Shown: positions 1-13,099 of the stretch, piece by piece
Position numbering within the stretch: position 1 is the first letter of the stretch
Layout: every line of letters starts with the position of its first letter
Assembly: GCF_048771995.1 (NCBI RefSeq)
Contig: NC_133060.1
Location: forward strand, 765,501 to 829,500
DNA length: 64,000 nucleotides
Direction of reading: 5' to 3'
DNA from: Taeniopygia guttata
Taxonomy: Eukaryota > Chordata > Aves > Passeriformes > Estrildidae
Notes under the pieces: generated by a model
What the model was told of the DNA's origin: nothing
What the model saw: the letters and a program-made list of their open reading frames with translations, nothing else
Database searches by the model: none
Translations under genes and position numbers: made by a program

Positions 1-3000
1 AGGATAAGTCCCAGACAGGAGCTGCCCCCACCTCATACTTGTGCTGCCCTGAGAGTCCAAAAAGAGCTCTACAAACTGACATCAGGAACCTGGACTGGTG
101 AGTTTTCTTTCCCAGGGAAAAGAGCCGATGTTTGCGCTCCGAGTCCTGTGGCCCTGAGCGGGCAGCTGAGTGCAAAAAATCGGAACATCGAAGGATAAGT
201 CCCAGACAGGAGCTGCCCCCACCTCATACTTGTGCTGCCCTGACAGTCCCAGGGGAGCCCTACAAACTGACATCAGGAACCTGGACTGGTAAGTTTTCTT
301 TCCCAGGGAAAAGAGCCGATGTTTGCGCTCCGAGTCCTGTGGCCCTGAGCCGGCAGCTGACCGCACAAATTCCGAACATCGAAGGATAAGTCCCAGACAG
401 GAGCTGCCCCCACCTCATACTTGTGCTGCCCTGAGAGTCCAAAAAGAGCTCTACAAACTGACATCAGGAACCTGGACTGGTGAGTTTTCTTTCCCAGGGA
501 AAAGAGCCGATGTTTGCGCCCCGAGTCCTGTGGCCCTGAGCCGGCAGCTGACCGCAAAAAATCCGAACATCGAAGGATAAGTCCCAGACAGGAGCTGCCC
601 CCACCTCATACTTGTGCTGCCCTGAGAGTGCAAAAAGAGCTCTACAAACTGACATCAGGAACCTGGACTGGTGAGTTTTTTTTCCCAGGGAAAAGAGCCG
701 ATGTTTGCGCTCCGAGTCCTGTGGCCCTGAGCGGGCAGCTGAGTGCAAAAAATCCGAACATCGAAGGATAAGTCCCAGAAAGGATCTGCCCCCACCTCAT
801 ACTTGTGCTGCCCTGACAGTCCCAGGGGAGCCCTACACACTGACATCAGGAACCTGGACTGGTGAGTTTTCTTTCCCAGGGAAAAGAGCCGATGTTTGCG
901 CTCCGAGTCCTGTGGCCCTGAGCCGGCAGCTGAGTGCAAAAAATCGGAACATCGAAGGATAAGTCCCAGACAGGAGCTGCCCCCACCTCATACTTGTGCT
1001 GCCCTGAGAGTCCAAAAAGAGCTCTACAAACTGACATCAGGAACCTGGACTGGTGAGTTTTCTTTCCCAGGGAAAAGAGCCGATGTTTGCGCTCCGAGTC
1101 CTGTGGCCCTGAGCCGGCAGCTGAGTGCCAAAAATCGGAATATCGAAGGATAAGTCCCAGACAGGAGCTGCCCCCACCTCATACTTGTGCTGCCCTGAGA
1201 GTCCAAAAAGAGCTCTACAAACTGACATCAGGAACCTGGACTGGTGAGTTTTCTTTCCCAGGGGAAAGAGCCGATGTTTGCGCCCCGAGTCCTGTGGCCC
1301 TGAGCCGGCAGCTGACTGCAAAAAATCAAAACATCGAAGGATAAGTCCCAGACAGGAGCTGCCCCCACCTCATACTTGTGCTGCCCTGAGAGTCCAAAAA
1401 GAGCTCTACAAACTGACATCAGGAACCTGGACTGGTGAGTTTTTTTTCCCAGGGAAAAGAGCCGATGTTTGCGCTCCGAGTCCTGTGGCCCTGAGCCGGC
1501 AGCTGACCGCAAAAAATCGGAACATCGAAGGATAAGTCCCAGACAGGAGCTGCCCCCACCTCATACTTCTGCTGCCCTGACAGTCCCATGGGAGCCCTAC
1601 AAACTGACATCAGGAACCTGGACTGGTGAGTTTTCTTTCCCAGGGAAAAGAGCCGATGTTTGCGCTCCGAGTCCTGTGGCCCTGAGCCGGCAGCTGAGTG
1701 CAAAAAATCCGAACATCGAAGGATAAGTCCCAGACAGGAGCTGCCCCCACCTCATACTTGTGCTGCCCTGACAGTCCCAGGGGAGCCCTACAAACTGACA
1801 TCAGGAACCTGGACTGGTGAGTTTTCTTTCCCAGGGAAAAGAGCCGATGTTTGCGCTCCGAGTCCTGTGGCCCTGAGCCGGCAGCTGAGTGCAAAAAATC
1901 CGAACATCGAAGGATAAGTCCCAGACAGGAGCTGCCCCCACCTCATACTTGTGCTGCCCTGACAGTCCAAAAAGAGCTCTACAAACTGACATCAGGAACC
2001 TGGACTGGTGAGTTTTCTTTCCCAGGGAAAAGTGCCGATGTTTGCGCTCCGAGTCCTGTGGCCCTGAGCCGGCAGCTGACCGCAGAAATTCCGAACATCG
2101 AAGGATAAGTCCCAGACAGGAGCTGCCCCCACCTCATACTTGTGCTGCCCTGACAGTCCCAGGGGAGCCCTACAAACTGACATCAGGAACCTGGACTGGT
2201 GAGTTTTCTTTCCCAGGGAAAAGAGCCGATGTTTGCGCCCCGAGTCCTGTGGCCCTGAGCCGGCAGCTGAGTGCAAAAAATCGGAACATCGAAGGATAAG
2301 TCCCAGACAGGAGCTGCCCCCACCTCATACTTGTGCTGCCCTGAGAGTCCAAAAAGAGCTCTACAAACTGACATCAGGAACCTGGACTGGTGAGTTTTTT
2401 TTCCCAGGGAAAAGAGCCGATGTTTGCGCTCCGAGTCCTGTGGCCCTGAGCGGGCAGCTGAGTGCAAAAAATCGGAACATCGAAGGATAAGTCCCAGAAA
2501 GGATCTGCCCCCACCTCATACTTGTGCTGCCCTGACAGTCCCAGGGGAGCCCTACAAACTGACATCAGGAACCTGGACTGGTGAGTTTTCTTTCCCAGGG
2601 AAAAGAGCCGATGTTTGCGCTCCGAGTCCTGTGGCCCTGAGCCGGCAGCTGAGTGCAAAAAATCGGAACATCGAAGGATAAGTCCCAGACAGGAGCTGCC
2701 CCCACCTCATACTTGTGCTGCCCTGAGAGTCCAAAAAGAGCTCTACAAACTGACATCAGGAACCTGGACTGGTGAGTTTTCTTTCCCAGGGAAAAGTGCC
2801 GATGTTTGCGCTCCGAGTCCTGTGGCCCTGAGCCGGCAGCTGACTGCAGAAATTCCGAACATCGAAGGATAAGTCCCAGACAGGAGCTGCCCCCACCTCA
2901 TACTTGTGCTGCTTTGAGAGTCCCAGGGGAGCCCTACAAACTGACATCAGGAACCTGGACTGGTGAGTTTTCTTTCCCAGGGAAAAGAGCCGATGTTTGC

Positions 3001-6000
3001 GCTCCGAGTCCTGTGGCCCTGAGCGGGCAGCTGACTGCAAAAAATCGGAACATCGAAGGATAAGTCCCAGACAGGAGCTGCCCCCACCTCATACTTGTGC
3101 TGCCCTGACAGTCCAAAAAGAGCTCTACAAACTGACATCAGGAACCTGGACTGGTGAGTTTTCTTTCCCAGGGAAAAGTGCCGATGTTTGCGCTCCGAGT
3201 CCTGTGGCCCTGAGCCGGCAACGGACCGCAAAAAATCCAAACATCGAAGGATAAGTCCCAGAAAGGATCTGCCCCCACCTCATACTTGTGCTGCCCTGAC
3301 AGTCCCAGGGGAGCCCTACAAACTGACATCAGGAACCTGGACTGGTGAGTTTTCTTTCCCAGGGAAAAGAGCCGATGTTTGCGCTCCGAGTCCTGTGGCC
3401 CTGAGCCGGCAGCTGAGTGCAAAAAATCGGAACATCGAAGGATAAGTCCCAGACAGGAGCTGCCCCCACCTCATCCTTGTGCTGCCCTGACAGTCCCAGG
3501 GGAGCCCTACAAACTGACATCAGGAACCTGGACTGGTGAGTTTTCTTTCCCAGGGAAAAGAGCCGATGTTTGCGCTCCGAGTCCTGTGGCCCTGAGCCGG
3601 CAGCTGAGTGCAAAAAATCGGAACATCGAAGGATAAGTCCCAGACAGGAGCTGCCCCCACCTCATACTTGTGCTGCCCTGACAGTCCAAAAAGAGCTCTA
3701 CAAACTGACATCAGGAACCTGGACTGGTGAGTTTTCTTTCCCAGGGAAAAGTGCCGATGTTTGCGCTCCGAGTCCTGTGGCCCTGAGCCGGCAGCTGACC
3801 GCAGAAATTCCGACCATCGAAGGATAAGTCCCAGACAGGAGCTGCCCCCACCTCATACTTGTGCTGCCCTGACAGTCCCAGGGGAGCCCTACAAACTGAC
3901 ATCAGGAACCTGGACTGGTGAGTTTTCTTTCCCAGGGAAAAGAGCCGATGTTTGCGCTCCGAGTCCTGTGGCCCTGAGCGGGCAGCTGACTGCAAAAAAT
4001 CCAAACATCGAAGGATAAGTCCCAGACAGGATCTGCCCCCACCTCATACTTGTGCTGCCCTGAGAGTCCAAAAAGAGCTCTACAAACTGACATCAGGAAC
4101 CTGGACTGGTGAGTTTTCCTTCCCAGGGAAAAGAGCCGATGTTTGCGCTCCGAGTCCTGTGGCCCTGAGCCGGCAGCTGACCGCACAAATTCCGAACATC
4201 GAAGGATAAGTCCCAGACAGGAGCTGCCCCCACCTCATACTTGTGCTGCCCTGACAGTCCCATGGGAGCCCTACAAACTGACATCAGGAACCTGGACTGG
4301 TGAGTTTTCTTTCCCAGGGAAAAGAGCTGATGTTTGCACTCCGAGTCCTGTGGCCCTGAGCCGGCAGCTGACTGCAAAATATCAGAACATCGAAGGATAA
4401 GTCCCAGACAGGAGCTGCCCCCACCTCATACTTGTGCTGCCCTGACAGTCCCAGGGGAGCCCTACAAACTGACATCAGGAACCTGGACTGGTGAGTTTTC
4501 TTTCCCAGGGAAAAGAGCCGATGTTTGCGCTCCGAGTCCTGTGGCCCGGAGCCGGCAGCTGAGTGCAAAAAATCGGAACATCGAAGGATAAGTCCCAGAC
4601 AGGAGCTGCCCCCACCTCATACTTGTGCTGCCCTGACAGTCCAAAAAGAGCTGTACAAACTGACATCAGGAACCTGGACTGGTGAGTTTTCTTTCCCAGG
4701 GAAAAGTGCCGATGTTTGCGATCCGAGTCCTGTGGCCCTGAGCCGGCAGCTGACCGCAGAAATTCCGAACATCGAAGGATAAGTCCCAGACAGGAGCTGC
4801 CCCCACCTCATACTTGTGCTGCCCTGACAGTCCCATGGGAGCCCTACAAACTGACATCAGGAACCTGGACTGGTGAGTTTTCTTTCCCAGGGAAAAGAGC
4901 CGATGTTTGCGCTCCGAGTCCTGTGGCCCTGAGCCGGCAGCTGACTGCAAAATATCGGAACATCGAAGGATAAGTCCCAGACAGGAGCTGCCCCCACCTC
5001 ATACTTGTGCTGCCCTGACAGTCCCAGGGGAGCCCTACAAACTGACATCAGGAACCTGGACTGGTGAGTTTTCTTTCCCAGGGAAAAGAGCCGATGTTTG
5101 CGCTCCGAGTCCTGTGGCCCTGAGATGGCAGCTGAGTGCAAAAAATCGGAACATCGAAGGATAAGTCCCAGACAGGAGCTGCCCCCACCTCATACTTGTG
5201 CTGCCCTGACAGTCCAAAAAGAGCTCTACAAACTGACATCAGGAACCTGGACTGGTGAGTTTTCTTTCCCAGGGAAAAGTGCCGATGTTTGCGCTCCGAG
5301 TCCTGTGGCCCTGAGCCGGCAGCTGACCGCAGAAATTCCGAACATCGAAGGATAAGTCCCAGACAGGAGCTGCCCCCACCTCATACTTTTGCTGCCCTGA
5401 CAGTCCCATGGGAGCCCTACAAACTGACATCAGGAACCTGGACTGGTGAGTTTTCTTTCCCAGGGAAAAGAGCCGATGTTTGCGCTCCGAGTCCTGTGGC
5501 CCTGAGCCGGCAGCTGAGTGCAAAAAATCGGAACATCGAAGGATAAGTCCCAGACAGGAGCTGCCCCCACCTCATACTTGTGCTGCCCTGACAGTCCCAG
5601 GGGAGCCCTACAAACTGACATCAGGAACATGGACTGGTGAGTTTTCTTTCCCAGGGAAAAGAGCCGATGTTTGCGCTCCGAGTCCTGTGGCCCTGAGCGG
5701 GCAGCTGAGTGCAAAAAATCGGAACATCGAAGGATAAGTCCCAGACAGGAGCTGCCCCCACCTCATACTTGTGCTGCCCTGACAGTCCAAAAAGAGCTCT
5801 ACAAACTGACATCAGGAACCTGGACTGGTGAGTTTTCTTTCCCAGGGAAAAGAGCCGATGTTTGCGCCCCGAGTCCTGTGGCCCTGAGCCGGCAGCTGAG
5901 TGCAAAAAATCGGAACATCGAAGGATAAGTCCCAGACAGGAGCTGCCCCCACCTCATACTTGTGCTGCCCTGAGAGTCCAAAAAGAGCCCTACAAACTGA

Positions 6001-9000
6001 CATCAGGAACCTGGACTGGTGAGTTTTTTTTCCCAGGGAAAAGAGCCGATGTTTGCGCTCCGAGTCCTGTGGCCCTGAGCGGGCAGCTGAGTGCAAAAAA
6101 TCCAAACATCGAAGGATAAGTCCCAGAAAGGATCTGCCCCCACCTCATACTTGTGCTGCCCTGACAGTCCCAGGGGAGCCCTACAAACTGACATCAGGAA
6201 CCTGGACTGGTGAGTTTTTTTTCCCAGGGAAAAGAGCCGATGTTTGCGCTCCGAGTCCTGTGGCCCTGAGCCGGCAGCTGAGTGCAAAAAATCGGAACAT
6301 CGAAGGATAAGTCCCAGACAGGAGCTGCCCCCACCTCATACTTGTGCTGCCCTGACAGTCCAAAAAGAGCTGTACAAACTGACATCAGGAACCTGGACTG
6401 GTGAGTTTTCTTTCCCAGGGAAAAGTGCCGATGTTTGCGCTCCGAGTCCTGTGGCCCTGAGCCGGCAGCTGACCGCACAAATTCCGAACATCGAAGGATA
6501 AGTCCCAGACAGGAGCTGCCCCCACCTCATACTTGTGCTGCCCTGACAGTCCCAGGGGAGCCCTACAAACTGACATCAGGAACCTGGACTGGTGAGTTTT
6601 CTTTCCCAGGGAAAAGAGCTGATGTTTGCGCTCCGAGTCCTGTGGCCCTGAGCCGGCAGCTGACCGCAAAAACTCCGAACATCGAAGGATAAGTCCCAGA
6701 CAGGAGCTGCCCCCACCTCATACTTGTGCTGCCCTGACAGTCCCAGGGGAGCCCTACAAACTGACATCAGGAACCTGGACTGGTGAGTTTTCTTTCCCAG
6801 GGAAAAGAGCCGATGTTTGCGCTCCGAGTCCTGTGGCCCTGAGCCGGCAGCTGACCGCAAAAAATCCGAACATCGAAGGATAAGTCCCAGACAGGAGCTG
6901 CCCCCATCCCATACTTGTGCTGCCCTGACAGTCCCAGGGGAGCCCTACAAACTGACATCAGGAACCTGGACTGGTGAGTTTTTTTTCCCAGGGAAAAGAG
7001 CCGATGTTTGCGCTCCGAGTCCTGTGGCCCTCAGCCGGCAGCTGACCGCAAAAAATCCGAACATCGAAGGATAAGTCCCAGACAGGAGCTGCCCCCACCT
7101 CATACTTGTGCTGCCCTGAGAGTCCAAAAAGAGCTCTACAAACTGACATCAGGAACCTGGACTGGTGAGTTTTCTTTCCCAGGGAAAAGAGCCGATGTTT
7201 GCGCTCCGAGTCCTGTGGCCCTGAGCCGGCAGCTGACCGCAAAAAATCCGAACATCGAAGGATAAGTCCCAGACAGGAGCTGCCCCCACCTCATACTTGT
7301 GCTGCCCTGACAGTCCCAGGGGAGCCCTACAAACTGACATCAGGAACCTGGACTGGTGAGTTTTCTTTCCCAGGGAAAAGAGCCGATGTTTGCGCTCCGA
7401 GTCCTGTGGCCCTGAGCGGGCAGCTGACTGCAAAAAATCCGAACATCGAAGGATAAGTCCCAGACAGGAGCTGCCCCCACCTCATACTTGTGCTGCCCTG
7501 ACAGTCCAAAAGGAGCTCTACAAACTGACATCAGGAACCTGGACTGGTGAGTTTTCTTTCCCAGGGAAAAGAGCCGATGTTTGCGCTCCGAGTCCTGTGG
7601 CCCTGAGCCGGCAGCTGAGTGCAAAAAATCCGAACATCGAAGGATAAGTCCCAGACAGGAGCTGCCCCCACCTCATACTTGTGCTGCCCTGACAGTCCCA
7701 GGAGAGCCCTACAAACTGACATCAGGAACCTGGACTGGTGAGTTTTCTTTCCCAGGGAAAAGAGCCGATGTTTGCGCTCCGAGTCCTGTGGCCCTGAGCC
7801 GGCAGCTGACCGCAAAAAATCCGAACATCGAAGGATAAGTCCCAGACAGGAGCTGCCCCCATCCCATACTTGTGCTGCCCTGAGAGTCCCAGGGGAGCCC
7901 TACAAACTGACATCAGGAACCTGGACCGGTGAGTTTTTTTTCCCAGGGAAAAGAGCCGATGTTTGCGCTCCGAGTCCTGTGGCCCTCAGCCGGCAGCTGA
8001 CCGCAAAAAATCCGAACATCGAAGGATAAGTCCCAGACAGGAGCTGCCCCCACCTCATACTTGTGCTGCCCTGAGAGTCCAAAAAGACCTCTACAAACTG
8101 ACATCAGGAACCTGGACTGGTGAGTTTTCTTTCCCAGGGAAAAGAGCTGATGTTTGCGCTCCGAGTCCTGTGGCCCTCAGCCGGCAGCTGAGTGCAAAAA
8201 ATCCGAACATCGAAGGATAAGTCCCAGACAGGAGCTGCCCCCACCTCATACTTGTGCTGCCCTGACAGTCCCAGGGGAGCCCTACAAACTGACATCAGGA
8301 ACCTGGACTGGTGAGTTTTCTTTCCCAGGGAGAAGAGCTGATGTTTGCGCTCCGAGTCCTGTGGCCCTGAGCCGGCAGCTGACCGCACAAATTCCGAACA
8401 TCGAAGGATAAGTCCCAGACAGGAGCTGCCCCCACCTCATACTTGTGCTGCCCTGACAGTCCCAGGGGAGCCCTACAAACTGACATCAGGAACCTGGACT
8501 GGTGAGTTTACTTTCCCAGGGAAAAGAGCTGATGTTTGCGCTCCGAGTCCTGTGGCCCTGAGCCGGCAGCTGACCGCAAAAACTCCGAACATCGAAGGAT
8601 AAGTCCCAGACAGGAGCTGCCCCCACCTCATACTTGTGCTGCCCTGACAGTCCCAGGGGAGCCCTACAAACTGACATCAGGAACCTGGACTGGTGAGTTT
8701 TCTTTCCCAGGGAAAAGAGCCGATGTTTGCGCTCCGAGTCCTGTGGCCCTGAGCCGGCAGCTGACCGCAAAAAATCCGAACATCGAAGGATAAGTCCCAG
8801 ACAGGAGCTGCCCCCATCCCATACTTGTGCTGCCCTGACAGTCCCAGGGGAGCCCTACAAACTGACATCAGGAACCTGGACTGGTGAGTTTTTTTTCCCA
8901 GGGAAAAGAGCCGATGTTTGCGCTCCGAGTCCTGTGGCCCTCAGCCGGCAGCTGACCGCAAAAAATCCGAACATCGAAGGATAAGTCCCAGACAGGAGCT

Positions 9001-12000
9001 GCCCCCACCTCATATTTGTGCTGCCCTGAGAGTCCAAAAAGAGCTCTACAAACTGACATCAGGAACCTGGACTGGTGAGTTTTCTTTCCCAGGGAAAAGA
9101 GACGATGTTTGCGCTCCGAGTCCTGTGGCCCTGAGCCGGCAGCTGACCGCAAAAAATCCGAACATCGAAGGATAAGTCCCAGACAGGAGCTGCCCCCACC
9201 TCATACTTGTGCTGCCCTGAGAGTCCCAGGGGAGCCCTACAAACTGACATCAGGAACCTGGACTGGTGAGTTTTCTTTCCCAGGGAAAAGAGCCGATGTT
9301 TGCGCTCCGAGTCCTGTGGCCCTCAGCCGGCAGATGAGTGCAAAAAATCCGAACATCGAAGGATAAGTCCCAGACAGGAGCTGCCCCCACCTCATACTTG
9401 TGCTGCCCTGACAGTCCAAAAAGAGCTCTACAAACTGACATCAGGAACCTGGACTGGTGAGTTTTCTTTCCCAGGGAGAAGAGCTGATGTTTGCGCTCCG
9501 AGTCCTGTGGCCCTGAGCCGGCAGCTGACCGCACAAATTCCGAACATCGAAGGATAAGTCCCAGAAAGGAGCTGCCCCCACCTCATACTTGTGCTGCCCT
9601 GACAGTCCCAGGGGAGCCCTACAAACTGACATCAGGAACCTGGACTGGTGAGTTTTCTTTCCCAGGGAAAAGAGCTGATGTTTGCGCTCCGAGTCCTGTG
9701 GCCCTGAGCCGGCAGCTGACCGCAAAAACTCCGAACATCGAAGGATAAGTCCCAGACAGGAGCTGCCCCCACCTCATACTTGTGCTGCCCTGACAGTCCC
9801 AGGGGAGCCCTACAAACTGACATCAGGAACCTGGACTGGTGAGTTTTCTTTCCCAGGGAAAAGAGCCGATGTTTGCGCTCCGAGTCCTGTGGCCCTGAGC
9901 CGGCAGCTGAGTGCAAAAAATCCGAACATCGAAGGATAAGTCCCAGACAGGAGCTGCCCCCATCCCATACTTGTGCTGCCCTGACAGTCCCAGGGGAGCC
10001 CTACAAACTGACATCAGGAACCTGGACTGGTGAGTTTTTTTTCCCAGGGAAAAGAGCCGATGTTTGCGCTCCGAGTCCTGTGGCCCTCAGCCGGCAGCTG
10101 ACCGCAAAAAATCCGAACATCGAAGGATAAGTCCCAGACAGGAGCTGCCCCCACCTCATACTTGTGCTGCCCTGAGAGTCCAAAAAGAGCTCTACAAACT
10201 GACATCAGGAACCTGGACTGGTGAGTTTTCTTTCCCAGGGAAAAGAGACGATGTTTGCGCTCCGAGTCCTGTGGCCCTGAGCCGGCAGCTGACCGCAAAA
10301 AATCCGAACATCGAAGGATAAGTCCCAGACAGGAGCTGCCCCCACCTCATACTTGTGCTGCCCTGAGAGTCCCAGGGGAGCCCTACAAACTGACATCAGG
10401 AACCTGGACTGGTGAGTTTTCTTTCCCAGGGAAAAGAGCCGATGTTTGCGCTCCGAGTCCTGTGGCCCTCAACCGGCAGATGAGTGCAAAAAATCCGAAC
10501 ATCGAATGATAGATCCCAGACAGGAGCTGCCCCCACCTCATACTTGTGCTGCCCTGACAGTCCCAGGGGAGCCCTACAAACTGACATCAGGAACCTGGAC
10601 TGGTGAGTTTTCTTTCCCAGGGAAAAGAGCCGATGTTTGCGCTCCGAGTCCTGTGGCCCTGAGCCGGCAGCTGACCGCACAAATTCCGAACATCGAAGGA
10701 TAAGTCCCAGACAGGAGCTGCCCCCACCTCATACTTGTGCTGCCCTGAGAGTCCCAGGGGAGCCCTACAAACTGACATCAGGAACCTGGACTGGTGAGTT
10801 TTCTTTCCCAGGGAAAAGAGCCGATGTTTGCGCTCCGAGTCCTGTGGCCCTGAGCCGGCAGCTGACCGCACAAATTCCGAACATCGAAGGATAAGTCCCA
10901 GACAGGAGCTGCCCCCACCTCATACTTGTGCTGCCCTGACAGTCCAAAAGGAGCTCTACAAACTGACATCAGGAACCTGGACTGGTGAGTTTTCTTTCCC
11001 AGGGAAAAGAGCCGATGTTTGCGCTCCGAGTCCTGTGGCCCTGAGCCGGCAGCTGAGTGCAAAAAATCCGAACATCGAAGGATAAGTCCCAGACAGGAGC
11101 TGCCCCCACCTCATACTTGTGCTGCCCTGACAGTCCCAGGAGAGCCCTACAAACTGACATCAGGAACCTGGACTGGTGAGTTTTCTTTCCCAGGGAAAAG
11201 AGCCGATGTTTGCGCTCCGAGTCCTGTGGCCCTGAGCCGGCAGCTGACCGCAAAAAATCCAAACATCGAAGGATAAGTCCCAGACAGGAGCTGCCCCCAT
11301 CCCATACTTGTGCTGCCCTGACAGTCCCAGGGGAGCCCTACAAACTGACATCAGGAACCTGGACTGGTGAGTTTTTTTTCCCAGGGAAAAGAGCCGATGT
11401 TTGCGCTCCGAGTCCTGTGGCCCTCAGCCGGCAGCTGACCGCAAAAAATCCGAACATCGAAGGATAAGTCCCAGACAGGAGCTGCCCCCACCTCATACTT
11501 GTGCTGCCCTGAGAGTCCAAAAAGAGCTCTACAAACTGACATCAGGAACCTGGACTGGTGAGTTTTCTTTCCCAGGGAAAAGAGCCGATGTTTGCGCTCC
11601 GAGTCCTGTGGCCCTGACCCGGCAGCTGACCGCAAAAAATCCGAACATCGAAGGATAAGTCCCAGACAGGAGCTGCCCCCACCTCATACTTGTGCTGCCC
11701 TGACAGTCCCAGGGGAGCCCTACAAACTGACATCAGGAACCTGGACTGGTGAGTTTTCTTTCCCAGGGAAAAGAGCCGATGTTTGCGCTCCGAGTCCTGT
11801 GGCCCTGAGCCGGCAGCTGAGTGCAAAAATCCGAACATCGAAGGATAAGTCCCAGACAGGAGCTGCCCCCACCTCATACTTGTGCTGCCCTGAGAGTCCA
11901 AAAAGAGCTCTACAAACTGACATCAGGAACCTGGACTGGTGAGTTTTCTTTCCCAGGGAAAAGAGCCGATGTTTGCGCTCCGAGTCCTGTGGCCCTCAGC

Positions 12001-13099
12001 CGGCAGCTGACCGCAAAAAATCCGAACATCGAAGGATAAGTCCCAGACAGGAGCTGCCCCCACCTCATACTTGTGCTGCCCTGACAGTCCCAGGGGAGCC
12101 CTACAAACTGACATCAGGAACCTGGACTGGTGAGTTTTCTTTCCCAGGGAAAAGAGCCGATGTTTGCGCTCCGAGTCCTGTGGCCCTGAGCCGGCAGCTG
12201 ACCGCACAAATTCCAAACATCGAAGGATAAGTCCCAGACAGGAGCTGCCCCCACCTCATACTTGTGCTGCCCTGACAGTCCAAAAAGAGCTCTACAAACT
12301 GACATCAGGAACCTGGACTGGTGAGTTTTCTTTCCCAGGGAAAAGAGCCGATGTTTGCGCTCCGAGTCCTGTGGCCCTGACCCGGCAGCTGACCGCAAAA
12401 AATCCGAACATCGAAGGATAAGTCCCAGACAGGAGCTGCCCCCATCCCATACTTGTGCTGCCCTGAGAGTCCAAAAAGAGCTCTACAAACTGACATCAGG
12501 AACCTGGACTGGTTAGTTTTCTTTCCCAGGGAAAAGAGCCGATGTTTGCGCTCCGAGTCCTGTGGCCCTGAGCTGGCAGCTGACCGCAAAAAATCCAAAC
12601 ATCGAAGGATAAGTCCCAGACAGGAGCTGCCCCCATCCCATACTTGTGCTGCCCTGAGAGTCCCAGGGGAGCCCTGCAAACTGACATCAGGAACCTGGAC
12701 TGGTGAGTTTTCTTTCCCAGGGAAAAGAGACGATGTTTGCGCTCCGAGTCCTGTGGCCCTGAGCGGGCAGCTGAGTGCAAAAAATCCGAACATCGAAGGA
12801 TAAGTCCCAGACAGGAGCTGCCCCCATCCCATACTTGTGCTGCCCTGACAGTCCCAGGGGAGCCCTACAAACTGACATCAGGAACCTGGACTGGTGAGTT
12901 TTCTTTCCCAGGGAAAAGAGCCGATGTTTGCGCTCCGACTCCTGTGACTTTGAGCGGGCTCCCGAATGCAAAAAATCGGAACATCGAAGGATAAGTCCCA
13001 GACAGGAGCTGCCCCCACCTCATACTTGTGCTGCCCTGACAGTCCCAGGGGAGCCCTTCAAACTGACATTAGGAACTGGACTGGTGAGTTTTATTTCCC
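1..13099. repeat. 191-bp tandem satellite array with higher-order structure
   Basis: About 68 head-to-tail copies of a 191-bp unit run from the first base to about 13099; the array continues off the left edge. Landmark words such as GAACATCGAAGGATAAGTCC recur every 191 bp. Units differ by a few substitutions and by two alternative segments near the middle, one reading AGAGTCCAAAAAGAGCTCTA and the other CAGTCCCAGGGGAGCCCTA. One unit near 11826 has lost a base. In the right half, diagnostic variants recur every 5, 6 or 7 units; a 6-unit block at 8727-9872 is repeated nearly unchanged at 9873-11018. The last unit decays at 13070-13099. Every unit carries GTGAGT followed within 20 bp by a pyrimidine tract and CAG, and the dyad TTTCCCAGGGAAA (for example 108-120). 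Unit length is close to a nucleosome repeat. A centromeric or pericentromeric role is inferred, not shown. Confidence 0.97.

Noticed and set aside
82-12994. Overlapping 60-94-codon open frames on both strands of every satellite unit
   Set aside because: They recur with the 191-bp period, overlap on both strands and match no protein family I know. 191 is not a multiple of three, so frames shift each unit. They are by-products of a stop-poor repeat.
1-13099. CRISPR-like array
   Set aside because: Units are contiguous 191-bp repeats without unique spacers, and the genome is vertebrate.
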